Below are positions 26,910 to 37,756 of a stretch of 50,407 nucleotides of DNA, one piece after another (the first letter of the stretch is position 1; every line of letters begins with the position of its first letter). Both the position numbers and the translations under genes were made by a program. The stretch is from Thiorhodococcus drewsii AZ1 (lineage in GTDB: Bacteria > Pseudomonadota > Gammaproteobacteria > Chromatiales > Chromatiaceae). The notes beneath the pieces are model-generated. The model was not told the DNA's origin, searched no databases, and saw only the letters and a program-made list of their open reading frames with translations. The stretch covers positions 1-50,407 of the forward strand of contig NZ_AFWT01000035.1 in the NCBI RefSeq assembly GCF_000224065.1, in the 5' to 3' direction.

Positions 26910-26938
26910 TTCACAAGGGTGTCGAATTCAGATACAAT
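26910..26938 (+). promoter_or_regulatory. Sigma70-like promoter before the large glycosyltransferase gene
   Basis: TTCACA at 26910-26915 and TACAAT at 26933-26938 are 17 bases apart, each one mismatch from consensus. It lies in a 270-base gap with no gene. Transcription would begin near 26945, about 80 bases before GTG 27026, and could run on through gmd, the DUF29 gene and fcl. Confidence 0.55.
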
Positions 26939-26971
26939 TTTTCTCCTTCGAGCCACGGCTCGGCCATCGGC

Positions 26972-26994
26972 CAAGCAGGCAGGCAACCTGCTTG
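26972..26994 (+). promoter_or_regulatory. Leader hairpin upstream of the large glycosyltransferase gene
   Basis: CAAGCAGG (26972-26979) pairs exactly with CCTGCTTG (26987-26994) around a seven-base loop. It sits in the predicted leader, 18 bases before the ribosome site AGGAAG. No T tract follows, so it is not a classic terminator; it may affect mRNA stability or translation. Confidence 0.4.
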
Positions 26995-27025
26995 CTGATG
27001 TAGACATTAAACAGGAAGTTTTAGT

Positions 27026-30000
27026 GTGTCCGAAGCCCTCAGCTCGCTCCAGCAAGGTAATGCTGCCCTACGCGTTGGTCAGTGCGCCCAAGCCGTGCGC
27101 CACTACGCACTTGGTCTGCAGACCCGGCATCTCCAACGCGATGGCCGCAGCCATTCCCTTGGCCCCATCGGCAACCAACTTGCCTACAATCTTCTGCTCG
27201 CGCGCAAACGCTACCGCCATCAGCGCCAAGCTGCTGGTGTGCTGCGTGTTGCTGTCGCTAGCTGGTCGCTATCGGGAAACCCCGCTGGGCGCGCCCACAC
27301 CCTTGCCAGTCTCTACCAAGACCTAGCGCAACACTCCAGCCAGACCAGCTCGGCGTCCCCCAAAGCGCCCATCCGCCGAGCGCTCCGCGAGCCTCTGCAA
27401 GGAGCCTGTGTGCGCATTGAGAGCGTCGCTCTCATCGGCAGCTATTTTGCCCGCCTCGGCCACCAGCTCTGGGCGCCGATCCGCGACACCGCTCTCCCCG
27501 TGCACAGCATCCTCATCGAAGACGACGCCCAGTTCATGGCCCAAGCCATCAATCTGGTCAGCGTCCACCCCTTCGACTTGGTCCATCTGTCCAAGCCGCG
27601 CATGCCCAACATTCTCTTCGGCTTGCTCTACAAGCTCCTTTGGGACGCACGCGTGCTGGTCGATATTGATGACGACGAGCTCGCCTTCGTGCGCGGCGAG
27701 CCCCTGCTGGCCAATGAGTCGCCCGATGATTCCAGCCCTGGACCGAGCAATCATCCGCCCGAGCTGGCCCTGACGCACTGGCTGCAGCGCTACAATGGCC
27801 TCCCGCTCTGTCAAGATCTGCCTGGGCGCCCATGGACAGAGTTCGCCATGAGCCTGATCCACGCCTTCGACGGCGTTAGCGTCGCCAACCGCGCCTTGCA
27901 ACAGTGTCACGGCGGCCAGATTATCCGCCATGCCCGCGATCCGCTCCAATTCCAGCCTGTCGGCCAGTCATCGGCCCAGCGCCGGGCCTGGGCGCGGACG
28001 CATTGGCAGATCGCCGCCGAGCAACAGGTGGTGCTTTTCCTCGGCACCCCGCGTTGGCACAAAGGCTTGCTCGAGACCGCCCAAGCTCTGGTCAGTCTGA
28101 ACCGGTCCAGCCCGCAGCCGTCGGGCCTGCTCTACCTTATCGTCGGGACCTTCCCGCCCGGCACCGAAGCCCTCAAACAGGCCCTCGAAGCCCTGCACGC
28201 CAGCGGCGCGCTCGCCATTCGCCTGCTCGACGACCAACCTTTCGCCAAGATCGCCGACCTGCTCGCCGCCGCCGATCTCGCCGTCCTGCTGCAAGACCCG
28301 GACTCCGCCGCCGCCCGCGACCAGACTCCCGCCAAACTCAGCGACGCCCTCGCCATGGGTCTCACCGTGCTCGCCGAACCTACCCCCGGCCTGGCCGATC
28401 TCGCCGAGCAGGGCGCCTTCATCCCGGTCACCCGCGAAACGTTGCCGGCGCAACTCGCCGCAGCTCTCGCGCGCCTGCGCGGCACCTGCTCCAGCGTTGC
28501 GCAGGTGCCACCCGGTCCGCATCCGGTCTTCACCCGCGAGCTGAGTCTAGAGGTCAACCGCGAGCGCCTGCGCGCCCTGCTGCCGTCGTCGCCTCGTCGC
28601 CCCTTGCGGCGATCCTTACAGCGCCCTTTAGAGCGTTTAGCCGCGATTTCCAGTCTCGGCCCACTGTCGCGCACCCTGCTCAGCAGCGAGTCCGCCGCCC
28701 GCGACGGTGTCAGCATCATCATCCTTAGCCTGTGCGGCGCCGATCTGCTCGAGCGCCTGTTCAGCAGCTTCTTCGCCATCAACAGTCACCAGCCGGTGGA
28801 ACTAATCATCGTCGATCACGGCGACCCAAACGACGCCGCCGACCATACCGCCGCTGTTATCGCCCGGCACCAGGCAGAGGCCGACCTCTGGCACCTGCCG
28901 CGCGGGCGTAACTACAGCTTCAGTGACTCCTGCAATCTGGCTGCCGCGCTCGCCCGCTACTCCAACCTGCTGTTCCTGAACAACGACATCGTTTACACCA
29001 GTGATGCGCTACCCGCCGCTGTGCAACGGCTCAAAGACCCCAGCATCGGCGCTGTTGGCATCCGACTCGACGACGACTCCGCGAGCCTGCCCCTAGGCCA
29101 GATGCCGAGTGTGCAGCACTTAGGCATCGAATTTGTCTGGAACGAAAACCGTGGCTATCATCAGCCGCAGCAGATCTGCGCCGCGAGCGCCCACCCAATG
29201 CCCGTCGACTCAGGCAGCGAGCAGTCCGCCGTCACCGGCGCCTTTCTGCTCTGCCGTAAGGCCGATTTCGACCAGCTTGGCGGCTTCAGCACCGATTACG
29301 ACTACGGACTGGAAGATATCGATTTCTGCCTGCGTCTGCGCCGTGATCTTGGCAAGGTGAGTTGGTGCCTGACTGGGCTCAGCCTGCAGCATGGGCACAT
29401 GATCACCCGGCGGCGGGATAAGGCCGTTACCGCCGAGCGCATCCAGCGCAACCACGCGCACTTCAAACAGGTTTGGAGTAACCACGCTCGCAGTTTGGCC
29501 CAGACGCAAGTTCAGGTTCATGTCCAAGCACAGCAACAGCGAAGCGCGCCTGAGCCCGCCAGGCTCAACATCCTCTTCGTGCTCAACGGCCCTCTCGACA
29601 GCAACAGTGGCTACCACATCCAGCTCCATGCTCGCGACCTGCGCGCGCGCGGTGCTGACACTCTCTGTCTCGTTCAGGACAAACACGTCACCAGGGATCG
29701 ACCCGACGGCCTGCGCCAACAGGCTTTCAGCGACGCCCTGCGCGCCAACCCGCTGCACCTCTTCGCAGATGGTCGTGGCCCCGACGTCATCCACGCCTGG
29801 ACCCCGCGTGAGAACGTCCGCCGCTGCGTCCAGGCACTGCGCCAGCGCCATCCCTGCGCCCTGGTTATCCACATGGAAGACAATGAGCAGCACCTCACCG
29901 AGGTTGCCCTCGACCAGCCCTACGCGCAACTCGCCGAATGCCCGCTTGCCGAACTCGACCAGCGTATCCCTGGCCACTGCTACCACCCCCGGCGCGGCGC

Positions 30001-30784
30001 CGATTTCCTGCGCCAAGCGCAAGGACTTACACTGATCATCGATAGTCTGGCCCACTTCAACCTCGCCCAGCGGCCCATCTGCGTCATAGGCGTCCCGATC
30101 GACGAGCGACTGTTTTACCCACGTCCGCGCAATCTCACTCTGCGCCGCGCTCAAGGCATTGCCGACGACGACTGTGTCCTCGCTTATACCGGCAACCTCC
30201 ATCACGCCAACCGTGATGAGATCACCGAACTCTACCGCGCCCTCAAGCGGCTCAATCGCCACGGTCGCCCAACTCACTTGCTGCGTACCGGGCGCGACCC
30301 CGAGGCCGACGCCCCGGTCATCGACCCTGACCTTTGTGCGCACATCCACCACCTCGGCTGGGTGCCACGCCAACAGCTGCCCGAAGTGCTGGCCGCCGCC
30401 GACATCCTAGTGCAGCCCGGCCGCGCGGGTTCTTTCAACGACCAGCGCATCCCTAGCAAGTTGCCCGAATACTTCGCCATGGGACGACCGGTGATCCTGC
30501 CGCGCAGCAATCTTGGTCTGCGCGCCTGCCACGGCGAGCACGCCTGGGTGTTAGAATCGGCCGACGCCGCAAACATCGCCGAAGCCGTCCAAGCGATTTT
30601 GGCCGACTCCAAGCGCACCGCTGCGCTTGCCGAAGGGGCAGGGCAGTTTCGTCGGCAGTACCTACAACCAAACCCAGAGGCCCTGTTTGGCTTCCTCTGT
30701 GAACAAGTGACCGCTGCGGCCAGCTTTCACCGTAACGCTGGCCAGGCAACGTCCATCCAGTCTCCGGTTGCGGCAGTCGGATGA
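27026..30784 (+). CDS. Three-domain glycosyltransferase (GT4-GT2-GT4)
   Basis: 1252 residues. After a short TPR-like start (about 1-100), a GT-B domain spans about 130-500 ([53 protein letters not shown]). A GT2 domain spans about 560-830 ([60 protein letters not shown]). A second GT-B domain spans about 845-1235 ([57 protein letters not shown]). GTG 27026 is the start, with AGGAAG seven to eight bases upstream. One protein could add two or three sugars in sequence. It has its own likely promoter and lies just before gmd. Codon use is GC-rich, like gmd and fcl. Confidence 0.88.
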   Translation: MSEALSSLQQGNAALRVGQCAQAVRHYALGLQTRHLQRDGRSHSLGPIGNQLAYNLLLARKRYRHQRQAAGVLRVAVASWSLSGNPAGRAHTLASLYQDLAQHSSQTSSASPKAPIRRALREPLQGACVRIESVALIGSYFARLGHQLWAPIRDTALPVHSILIEDDAQFMAQAINLVSVHPFDLVHLSKPRMPNILFGLLYKLLWDARVLVDIDDDELAFVRGEPLLANESPDDSSPGPSNHPPELALTHWLQRYNGLPLCQDLPGRPWTEFAMSLIHAFDGVSVANRALQQCHGGQIIRHARDPLQFQPVGQSSAQRRAWARTHWQIAAEQQVVLFLGTPRWHKGLLETAQALVSLNRSSPQPSGLLYLIVGTFPPGTEALKQALEALHASGALAIRLLDDQPFAKIADLLAAADLAVLLQDPDSAAARDQTPAKLSDALAMGLTVLAEPTPGLADLAEQGAFIPVTRETLPAQLAAALARLRGTCSSVAQVPPGPHPVFTRELSLEVNRERLRALLPSSPRRPLRRSLQRPLERLAAISSLGPLSRTLLSSESAARDGVSIIILSLCGADLLERLFSSFFAINSHQPVELIIVDHGDPNDAADHTAAVIARHQAEADLWHLPRGRNYSFSDSCNLAAALARYSNLLFLNNDIVYTSDALPAAVQRLKDPSIGAVGIRLDDDSASLPLGQMPSVQHLGIEFVWNENRGYHQPQQICAASAHPMPVDSGSEQSAVTGAFLLCRKADFDQLGGFSTDYDYGLEDIDFCLRLRRDLGKVSWCLTGLSLQHGHMITRRRDKAVTAERIQRNHAHFKQVWSNHARSLAQTQVQVHVQAQQQRSAPEPARLNILFVLNGPLDSNSGYHIQLHARDLRARGADTLCLVQDKHVTRDRPDGLRQQAFSDALRANPLHLFADGRGPDVIHAWTPRENVRRCVQALRQRHPCALVIHMEDNEQHLTEVALDQPYAQLAECPLAELDQRIPGHCYHPRRGADFLRQAQGLTLIIDSLAHFNLAQRPICVIGVPIDERLFYPRPRNLTLRRAQGIADDDCVLAYTGNLHHANRDEITELYRALKRLNRHGRPTHLLRTGRDPEADAPVIDPDLCAHIHHLGWVPRQQLPEVLAAADILVQPGRAGSFNDQRIPSKLPEYFAMGRPVILPRSNLGLRACHGEHAWVLESADAANIAEAVQAILADSKRTAALAEGAGQFRRQYLQPNPEALFGFLCEQVTAAASFHRNAGQATSIQSPVAAVG

Positions 30785-30827
30785 ACACCGCCGCACCTCG
30801 CACAAAGTACAACGGAGCAACATTCTG

Positions 30828-31958
30828 ATGCCCAAAAAGGCTCTCATCACCGGCATCACCGGCCAAGACGGCAGCTACCTCGCGGAATTCCTGCTCGAGA
30901 AAGGCTACGAAGTTCACGGCATCAAGCGCCGCGCCTCGTCATTTAACACCCAGCGCGTCGATCACATCTACGAAGACCCGCACCAGCACGACCAGCAGTT
31001 CGTCCTGCACTACGGCGACCTCACCGACACCTCCAACCTCACGCGCATCATCCAACAGGTGCAGCCCGATGAGGTCTACAATCTCGGCGCCCAATCCCAC
31101 GTTGCCGTCAGCTTCGAGGCCCCCGAATACACCGCCGACGTCGATGCCATCGGCACCCTGCGCCTGCTCGAGGCGATCCGCTTCCTCGGTCTCACCGACA
31201 AGACCCGCTTCTACCAGGCCTCCACCTCCGAGCTCTTCGGCCAGGTCCAAGAAGTCCCGCAGCGCGAGACCACCCCCTTCTACCCGCGCAGCCCCTACGC
31301 CGCCGCCAAGCTCTACGCCTACTGGATCACCGTCAACTACCGCGAAGCCTATGGGATGTACGCATGCAACGGCATCCTCTTCAACCACGAGAGCCCACGC
31401 CGCGGCGAGACCTTCGTTACCCGCAAGATTACCCGCGCCCTGGCCAACATCGCCCTTGGTCTGGAGCAGTGCCTCTATCTTGGCAATATGGATGCGCTGC
31501 GCGACTGGGGCCATGCCAAAGACTATGTGCGCATGCAATGGCTGATGCTGCAACAGGAGCAGCCGGAAGACTTTGTCATCGCCACCGGCAAGCAATACTC
31601 GGTGCGCCAATTCGTTGAATGGACCGCCGCCGAGCTTGGTATCAGCCTCGAATTCCAAGGCGAAGGCATCAACGAACAAGGCTTCGTCACCGCGATCGCC
31701 GACTCAGAGATCGCCCCCGCGCTCAAGGTCGGTGACAGCATCGTCTGCGTCGACCCGCGCTACTTCCGCCCCGCTGAGGTCGAGACCCTGCTCGGCGATC
31801 CGACCCTTGCACGCAAGCGTCTCGGCTGGGTGCCCGAGATCACCGTTCAAGAGATGGTCGCCGAGATGGTCGCCGAGGATCTCAACAGCGCGCGGCGCTT
31901 CGCCCTGCTCAAGGCGCATGGGCATCGCATCCCGATTGCGAGGGAGGACGGGCGATGA
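30828..31958 (+). CDS. gmd: GDP-mannose 4,6-dehydratase
   Basis: 376 residues. The enzyme converts GDP-D-mannose to GDP-4-keto-6-deoxymannose, the first step to GDP-L-fucose. It has the Rossmann motif [20 protein letters not shown], the family stretch [40 protein letters not shown] and the catalytic YxxxK in [32 protein letters not shown] is near-invariant in Gmd. ATG 30828 was chosen over the upstream open frame because ACGGAG lies ten bases before it. It is followed by a DUF29 gene with an ATGA overlap and then by fcl. Confidence 0.98.
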   Translation: MPKKALITGITGQDGSYLAEFLLEKGYEVHGIKRRASSFNTQRVDHIYEDPHQHDQQFVLHYGDLTDTSNLTRIIQQVQPDEVYNLGAQSHVAVSFEAPEYTADVDAIGTLRLLEAIRFLGLTDKTRFYQASTSELFGQVQEVPQRETTPFYPRSPYAAAKLYAYWITVNYREAYGMYACNGILFNHESPRRGETFVTRKITRALANIALGLEQCLYLGNMDALRDWGHAKDYVRMQWLMLQQEQPEDFVIATGKQYSVRQFVEWTAAELGISLEFQGEGINEQGFVTAIADSEIAPALKVGDSIVCVDPRYFRPAEVETLLGDPTLARKRLGWVPEITVQEMVAEMVAEDLNSARRFALLKAHGHRIPIAREDGR

Positions 31959-32401
31959 GTATCGAAGTGCTCTATGAGCAGGACATCCATGCCTGGGCTC
32001 GGCAAACAGCCGAGCTGCTGAAACAAGGTCGCTTTCAAGAGCTTGATGTCGAACACTTAATCGAGGAGTTGGACGCCATGGCTCGGCGCGATCGGCAAGA
32101 GCTCATTAGCCGGCTCAAAATTCTGTTAGCGCACCTGCTGAAGTGGGCTTATCAGCCAACCCATCGAAGTATCTCCTGGCGCGGCTCCATCCTGGAGCAG
32201 CGGTTACGGATTCGCGATCTACTGGCCGACTGTCCAAGCTTGCAGCCATTTTTGGCGCAGGCCGTCGAGCGGGCTTACTCAGATGGCGTCACACTTGCTG
32301 TGAAAGAAACCGGGTTGTCGAGAGGCGAGTTTCCAGACCAGCACCCTTATGAACTGGATGTCTTGCTTAATGATGACTGGTTTCCGGAGCGAGAACAATG
32401 A
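31955..32401 (+). CDS. DUF29-family protein
   Basis: 148 residues matching DUF29 (PF01724): [56 protein letters not shown] and the C-terminal [14 protein letters not shown]. The family is small and soluble, with no known activity; it is frequent in cyanobacteria and in purple sulfur bacteria and often present in many copies. It starts at ATG 31955 inside the gmd stop and so is translationally coupled to it, an unexpected place between two enzymes of one pathway. I would not assign a role in fucose synthesis from this alone. Its codons look less C-rich than those of gmd, consistent with a later insertion. Confidence 0.9.
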   Translation: MSIEVLYEQDIHAWARQTAELLKQGRFQELDVEHLIEELDAMARRDRQELISRLKILLAHLLKWAYQPTHRSISWRGSILEQRLRIRDLLADCPSLQPFLAQAVERAYSDGVTLAVKETGLSRGEFPDQHPYELDVLLNDDWFPEREQ

Positions 32402-32462
32402 TTCCACTCGCCGCTCGAACGCGTTGCACCGACCCGATCAGGACAGCTTTTGAGGATGCGCC

Positions 32463-33428
32463 ATGAGCCAGCCCACCATCTTCCTCGCCGGCCATCACGG
32501 CATGGTCGGCAGCGCCATCGCCCGCCAACTGCAAGCCAAGGGCGAGATCGAGTTGCTCACCGCCAGCCGCACTGAACTCGATTTGCTCAACCAGCAGGCC
32601 GTCAACGCCTTCTTCCAACAGCACCAGATCGACCAAGTCATCATCGCCGCCGCCAAGGTCGGCGGCATCCAGGCCAACAACAGTCTGCCGGCCGAGTTCA
32701 TCTACCAAAACCTGATGATCGAGGCCAACCTCATCCAGGCCGCGCATCAGGCCGACATCCAACAACTGCTGTTCCTCGGTTCCTCCTGCATCTACCCGCG
32801 CGAAGCCCCGCAGCCGATGGCCGAGGACGCGCTTCTGACCGGCCCGCTCGAACCCACCAACGAGCCCTACGCCATCGCTAAGATCGCCGGCATCAAGCTC
32901 TGCGAGAGCTACAATCGCCAATACGGGCGCGACTACCGCAGCGTGATGCCGACCAACCTCTATGGTCCCGGCGACAACTTCCATCCCGAGCACAGCCACG
33001 TCATCCCGGCGCTGCTCAGACGTTTTCATGAAGCCACCCAAGCAAACGCCCCCGAAGTCGTCATCTGGGGCAGCGGTACCCCGAAGCGCGAGTTCCTGCA
33101 TGTCGACGATATGGCCGCTGCTTGTTTGCATGTGCTGAATCTCGACCTCGCGACCTATCAGGCCAGCACCCAGCCGATGTGCTCGCATATCAACGTCGGC
33201 ACCGGGGTGGATGTGACCATTCGCGAGCTGGCCGAGACCATCGCTCGGGTGATCGGTTATCGGGGCGCGCTGCGGTTTGATCCGAGCAAGCCGGATGGGC
33301 CGCTGCGGAAGTTATTGGATGTCTCGCGGCTGCATGCGCTGGGTTGGCGGGCGGCGTATGGGCTGGAGGAGGGGTTGCGGCAGACGTATGGGTGGTTTTG
33401 TGGGCATTTGGGGAAGTTTCGGCGGTGA
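32463..33428 (+). CDS. fcl: GDP-L-fucose synthase
   Basis: 321 residues, the usual length. The enzyme epimerises and reduces GDP-4-keto-6-deoxymannose to GDP-L-fucose with NADPH. It shows [14 protein letters not shown] (cofactor loop), [35 protein letters not shown] and the catalytic [33 protein letters not shown] and [16 protein letters not shown] are family hallmarks. It starts at ATG 32463, about 60 bases after the DUF29 gene. The last about 200 bases show a change of codon style (many G- and T-ending codons) next to the AT-rich block, which may mark a recombination junction. Confidence 0.98.
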   Translation: MSQPTIFLAGHHGMVGSAIARQLQAKGEIELLTASRTELDLLNQQAVNAFFQQHQIDQVIIAAAKVGGIQANNSLPAEFIYQNLMIEANLIQAAHQADIQQLLFLGSSCIYPREAPQPMAEDALLTGPLEPTNEPYAIAKIAGIKLCESYNRQYGRDYRSVMPTNLYGPGDNFHPEHSHVIPALLRRFHEATQANAPEVVIWGSGTPKREFLHVDDMAAACLHVLNLDLATYQASTQPMCSHINVGTGVDVTIRELAETIARVIGYRGALRFDPSKPDGPLRKLLDVSRLHALGWRAAYGLEEGLRQTYGWFCGHLGKFRR

Positions 33429-33467
33429 GTTGATAACCACTTTATTGATGTTTGATTACACCTGATT

Positions 33468-34154
33468 ATGAAATCCACAAAGTCAACAGCATTGCATCGT
33501 TACTACGATAGCAGATCTCTTCCGGCTGCAGTTTTTGATGTTGGGGTTAACAGTCAGACTGCAGAACTCATCGCGCTTTTTCCGAAGATTAAGCATTATC
33601 TGTTCGAGCCCGATGATACTCATCTGCCTGCGATTGAAAAGAACTACAGTTCAATTGATTACACCTTACATCGCGTTGCCCTTTCAGATGAGGAAAATCA
33701 AGGTTTTCTCGTGAAACGCAGTCTTCATAAGAATGGTGTCGCAACACATTCTTCGCTTAAAGCAGAACCAGAAGCTGTTGATGGTAAAGATACCGTTAGC
33801 TGTGAGGAGTTTAACTCCTGCCGGTTCGATTCCATGGGTATCAGTGTTCCGAATAACTCACTTCTGAAGATCGATACAGATGGGAGCGATCTACCGGTTA
33901 TCAAGGGCTTTGGTAGCTTTCTCAAGAACTTCGAAGTCGTGATCTGTGAGGCGATTACAGCGAAAATCGCGCCCACGGCTGCCTACCTTCAGGCTAACGG
34001 TTTTCTATTAACTGATATCTGTGATCGTGTTTACTATGGCAGCGCACTTTATCAAGTTGATCTTTTCTTCGTGCGTCTTGAACGCGTCGATGAAAATTAT
34101 AAGCCCAACATTAAATCCGGATTTCGCCGTGATCTTTGGCGACCAGTTGACTGA
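33468..34154 (+). CDS. FkbM-family methyltransferase
   Basis: 228 residues. SAM motif I is AVFDVGVNSQTAELIALFP, followed by YLFEPDDTHLPAIEKNY, TLHRVALSDEEN and KIDTDGSDLPVIKGFG, the FkbM counterpart of KIDVEGxExxVLKG. It should methylate a hydroxyl, probably of a sugar in the surface polymer. The start is ATG 33468, 39 bases after fcl, without a clear ribosome site. Codon use is abruptly AT-richer than in fcl, so it was probably acquired separately. It is the first gene of the low-GC block. Confidence 0.85.
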   Translation: MKSTKSTALHRYYDSRSLPAAVFDVGVNSQTAELIALFPKIKHYLFEPDDTHLPAIEKNYSSIDYTLHRVALSDEENQGFLVKRSLHKNGVATHSSLKAEPEAVDGKDTVSCEEFNSCRFDSMGISVPNNSLLKIDTDGSDLPVIKGFGSFLKNFEVVICEAITAKIAPTAAYLQANGFLLTDICDRVYYGSALYQVDLFFVRLERVDENYKPNIKSGFRRDLWRPVD

Positions 34155-34231
34155 TTTGTTTTCAAAATATTTATGTCACGGAACTCTTAAGAAAAAATTT
34201 ACCATTAAAATGCAGATAATTGGATAACGCG

Positions 34232-36217
34232 ATGAAGTCATTGGCTCTTGAATTTATAGAGATAAGAAAACTTACCGATGCTGGCGAGCAATCATCGGCG
34301 CTTAATAAATTAAAAGCGCTACAGTCCAGATTAGCGAGTGACCGAGATCGTGCCATCGCCTCAGGTCTATCTAAACGAGCACTCAATCGTAGTGCCGAAG
34401 GGACCAAAGACAAGACTACGATTCAGCGCCAGGGTAAAGAACACGAGCGTTTTTTTATTGTCATCCCTGTGAAGAATGGTGAAGTAGCAATAGAGCGGAC
34501 ATTAAAATCTATCTTTCGCCTTAAGGCCGTAGCACCAATCACCATTCATGTTCAGGACGGTTTGTCATCTGATGGCACCGTTAAAGTAGTCAAAGGGTTG
34601 ACGAAGACGGCTGCCCAGAAAGGAATATCGTTGACAATTGCGTCTGAGCAAGATCGATCAATGTACGAGGCCATCGTCAAAGGCGTCGAAAGACTGAATC
34701 CACCTAATACATCCTGGCTTACCTGGATCAATGCGGGCGATATTCTCGAGGAAAATGCAATCGATTGCATCTTGCGCACCCAGGAGGTTAATGACTGGCA
34801 CAACATTAACTGGATCTGCGGTTGCAAAAGTATTGAAAATATGGAGGGGCGGCTTGTTCGCTTTGAACTTCCGATTAACTCTAAATTTTTAAGCGCTGGG
34901 ATATGCGATGGCAACCATTTTCACTACCACCAGCAGGAAGGTACCTTTTTTCGAGCTGAACTGTTTCGATCCGTGCCGAGCGCCGAATTTGCATCCTTCA
35001 GATTGGCTGGCGATTACTTTCTTTGGTGGAAACTAGCGAAGACTGGTAAGACGCTCTACGTCCATGACGAAGCCTTCGGAACCTTCGTGCAGAGTCCTGA
35101 TCAGCTCTCACGCAGAGAGCAAGCAACATATAACAAAGAAATCGAAAAAAATCTGAGTGAAGATGAACGTAAACGAGCGTTTCAACGCTTTATAGATCGT
35201 CCAACAGAGGTGGTTTCTGTAAAGAGCAGTGGACATGTGCGGCGATACCTTGTGACGATCGCGAAGAAAATGCATACCAGATTCTTCTCGGTCGCGGATT
35301 TCGAGCGAGCAGTATCGGAGCGTTCAATTGATTGTGCGATTGAGAATGGTTCTGTCTGGTTAGACCCTTATTATCTACAAGGTGACACGACTTACAAGGT
35401 TCCATCTAAGGCTCCAGCCAAAAAACATCCTTTCGGGATTATTCTATTCACGCACACTCGGCACGATGCCTTGCGCTTGGTTTTGCGCAGCTTAAAAGAA
35501 CAAAACGCGACGAATGTAACAACCGTTTGGATTGATGGCGCGCAAGGCAAGGAGAAGACGCGACTAGAAACGGAAGAATCCGAGCGCATTGCCCATGAAT
35601 ACGGTGTGTCAGCCGTAAAGCGAATCAAAGGAAATTATGGGTTTCGTAAAACGATGCTGCATGGCTTAGCGTATATGACACAGAAATACGATAGCTTTCT
35701 TATTTTGGAGGACGATTGTTTTCCAACAAGAAAAGCTGTCGAGACATTTCGTTCAATGCTAAATTCAATCGCTAACGATGAACGTGTTTTTTCAATCTAT
35801 GGCCATCATTTCCAGGTACCAGAAGAAGGCGAACAGTTTCCACGTTTTCAGGGCTGGGGCTGGGGCACGACGAGTAAAAAACTAACACCCTATCTGCATC
35901 GCTTAGTCGATCTTTACTCGTTGCTTGAAGACGATTACCTAAAAGTCGTCAAGCGCATCGCTACGCCAGAGGTGCTGGCACGTATCGAAATTACACCGCC
36001 ACGCCAGCCATCGCATACTTTTTTCAAATTTTTTGCTTGGGATGAGACCCTAGCACTCTTGACGGGGGCGGACGGGTTATTACATGCAAAAACACCTGAG
36101 CAAACGATCCATAATTTTGGAATGGGAAAAACATCAACACATTTTGGCGATTTTGATTTGTTTCGTAATCCGCCATTTAATTTGATTACTATTGACGAAG
36201 CTTGGAACAAGTTCTGA
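34232..36217 (+). CDS. Two-domain glycosyltransferase
   Basis: About 661 residues from ATG 34232. After a helical N-terminus, residues about 73-300 form a GT2 domain: FFIVIPVKNGEVAIERTLKS, HVQDGLSSDGTVKVVKG, ASEQDRSMYEAIVKG, LTWINAGDILEENAID and RLAGDYFLWWKLAKTGKTLY. About 400-660 is a second GT-A-like domain with FGIILFTHTRHDALRLVL, SFLILEDDCFPTRKAVETF and FQGWGWGTTSKK, resembling GNT-I-like transferases that act on the outer sugars of glycans. The EDD element could bind metal. AT-rich, with the preceding FkbM gene. The upstream ribosome site is weak. Linkage unknown. Confidence 0.82.
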   Translation: MKSLALEFIEIRKLTDAGEQSSALNKLKALQSRLASDRDRAIASGLSKRALNRSAEGTKDKTTIQRQGKEHERFFIVIPVKNGEVAIERTLKSIFRLKAVAPITIHVQDGLSSDGTVKVVKGLTKTAAQKGISLTIASEQDRSMYEAIVKGVERLNPPNTSWLTWINAGDILEENAIDCILRTQEVNDWHNINWICGCKSIENMEGRLVRFELPINSKFLSAGICDGNHFHYHQQEGTFFRAELFRSVPSAEFASFRLAGDYFLWWKLAKTGKTLYVHDEAFGTFVQSPDQLSRREQATYNKEIEKNLSEDERKRAFQRFIDRPTEVVSVKSSGHVRRYLVTIAKKMHTRFFSVADFERAVSERSIDCAIENGSVWLDPYYLQGDTTYKVPSKAPAKKHPFGIILFTHTRHDALRLVLRSLKEQNATNVTTVWIDGAQGKEKTRLETEESERIAHEYGVSAVKRIKGNYGFRKTMLHGLAYMTQKYDSFLILEDDCFPTRKAVETFRSMLNSIANDERVFSIYGHHFQVPEEGEQFPRFQGWGWGTTSKKLTPYLHRLVDLYSLLEDDYLKVVKRIATPEVLARIEITPPRQPSHTFFKFFAWDETLALLTGADGLLHAKTPEQTIHNFGMGKTSTHFGDFDLFRNPPFNLITIDEAWNKF

Positions 36218-36276
36218 GTTCATTATATTTAGGAACGATTCACTAACAAATGGTGCATTTGAATGGATGAGTTTGC

Positions 36277-37558
36277 TCAAACTCCATTGGCGTCGACAAC
36301 ATAGTTCCATGCTCCGAGCGCCTCATCATGACGAATGAATTGGTCTTTGATGGCGCGAAAGGTCTCGGAGCACTTGCGCCCCGCCTCATACACGCGATCA
36401 AGGAGGCAGGCCGTCACGCGCAGTCCGGTGTCGGTGGTGGTGCGCTCCACCGCCTTGAGCACCGTCTCAGGGGTATCGAGGATCTGTCCGCGCAGGCTGT
36501 GCTCGACCTGACTGGACAGGCGATGCTCGATGGGATGCCATTTCGAGGTGTATGGCGGGTAGTGGGCGATGCGCAAACGCATGCCGAGGCGCCGACTGAG
36601 GGCGATCAGGTCTTCCTTGAAGCGCCAGGAGCGCGCGGCATTGGTCCCGCCGGCATCAAAGGTCAAGAATACCTCCGTGGCCGTCGGATAGCAGGCGTGG
36701 AACTGCTGCTCCCAGGCCAAGGCTATAGCATCGCAGACGAAGTCGCTGGTCTCGCGCGAGTTGCCGAGGGTGAGGAAGCCGACATTATCGACCGGGTCGT
36801 AGACGCCATGCGGCACCACCACACCGGTGGCCAGGTGCGGATAATCGTGATCGTAGACCGGTTGCGCCGCCGTGCCATAGCACGTCCACGTCCCTGGGCG
36901 ATGCAGAAACCCCAGACGCTCCTTGTGCTTGGTGTCGACGCAGATCACAGGAGCCCGTCGTGCCTGTCGCTCGCGGCGCTGCTGGGCGATGAGCTGAAAC
37001 TGTTGATCGCGTTCTTGGGGATCGACGTGGCCAGCGATCAAGGTCTTGTGCAGCGCCCGTCGCCGATAGCCCGCCCAGTCCATCAGGCGTGCGGCCGTTT
37101 GGCGGCTGATCTCATACCCCCAATCCAGCAACGCCTTGGCCAGGCCCGCAGGCGTGAGGTGGGTCCAATAGACCTCAGAATCGGTCGGACTCCCTGCGGT
37201 GTGCACGTCGAGCACGCAGGCGGCCGCGTGTTCGAGCCCCGGCTGGCGTTTGGTGACCTTGGAGCGCCCGCCGCCGCGACGACGAGTGCGCCCCGTCCCG
37301 CTGGGAGGCGTCGGCGAATCGGAGTCATCCGCTCCCATCACCTCGAGTTCACGAATCCCGCTATAGATCGTCCGTCGACTCATGCCCAGCATCCAGGCAG
37401 GCGATGTAGGCGATGCCGCCATGGCCAATTTTCAGCGCTTCCACCGCCGCATAGCGGCGACGGTGGTCTTCGGGCAGCGAGCGGCATACAGGCGCATCGT
37501 CTATTCGTGTTCTTCGTCGTAGCCGGGCAACGGATTCATGGTGCTCTGTCGGGTGCAA
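36277..37558 (-). pseudogene. ISAzo13-family transposase with a frameshift
   Basis: Two minus-strand frames join at about 37388-37396. The first (from 37558) reads LPEDHRRRYAAVEALKIGHG and GIAYIACL. The second (to 36277) continues GMSRRTIYSGIRELEVMG and then ICVDTKHKERLGFL, FLTFDAGGTNAARSWRFKED and IAHYPPYTSKWHPIEHRL, the DDE core of ISAzo13 transposases. The combined 427 codons equal the family's usual length, so a single-base shift near the helix-turn-helix is the simplest reading; programmed shifting is possible but not known to me here. The extreme N-terminus is uncertain because a second frame also looks plausible there. I could not identify terminal repeats. It splits the AT-rich block. 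A 425-residue plus-strand frame over it is antisense. Confidence 0.8.
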
Positions 37559-37756
37559 GATCGGCGCAAGCAGACCATTCGCTCTGCGTGAGCGGAAGAG
37601 TGTAGATGTCCGCTAGCAAACTTCATAGGCGCTCAGCGCAACGTATACTTTGTTTCTCACTCGTTACTTACACATCGTAATCACTGTGGCGATATTACAT
37701 CGTGATCCAGATGCCGAATGGCATATCTAAGACATTAAACTAGGAGAATGTGTGCA

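Noticed and set aside
36328-37605. A 425-residue plus-strand frame over the ISAzo13 gene
   Set aside because: Exact antisense of a transposase with clear DDE motifs.
37644-37649. TATACT as a promoter -10 for the sulfotransferase at 37757
   Set aside because: A good -10, but no acceptable -35 lies 16-18 bases upstream, so the evidence is too weak to list.
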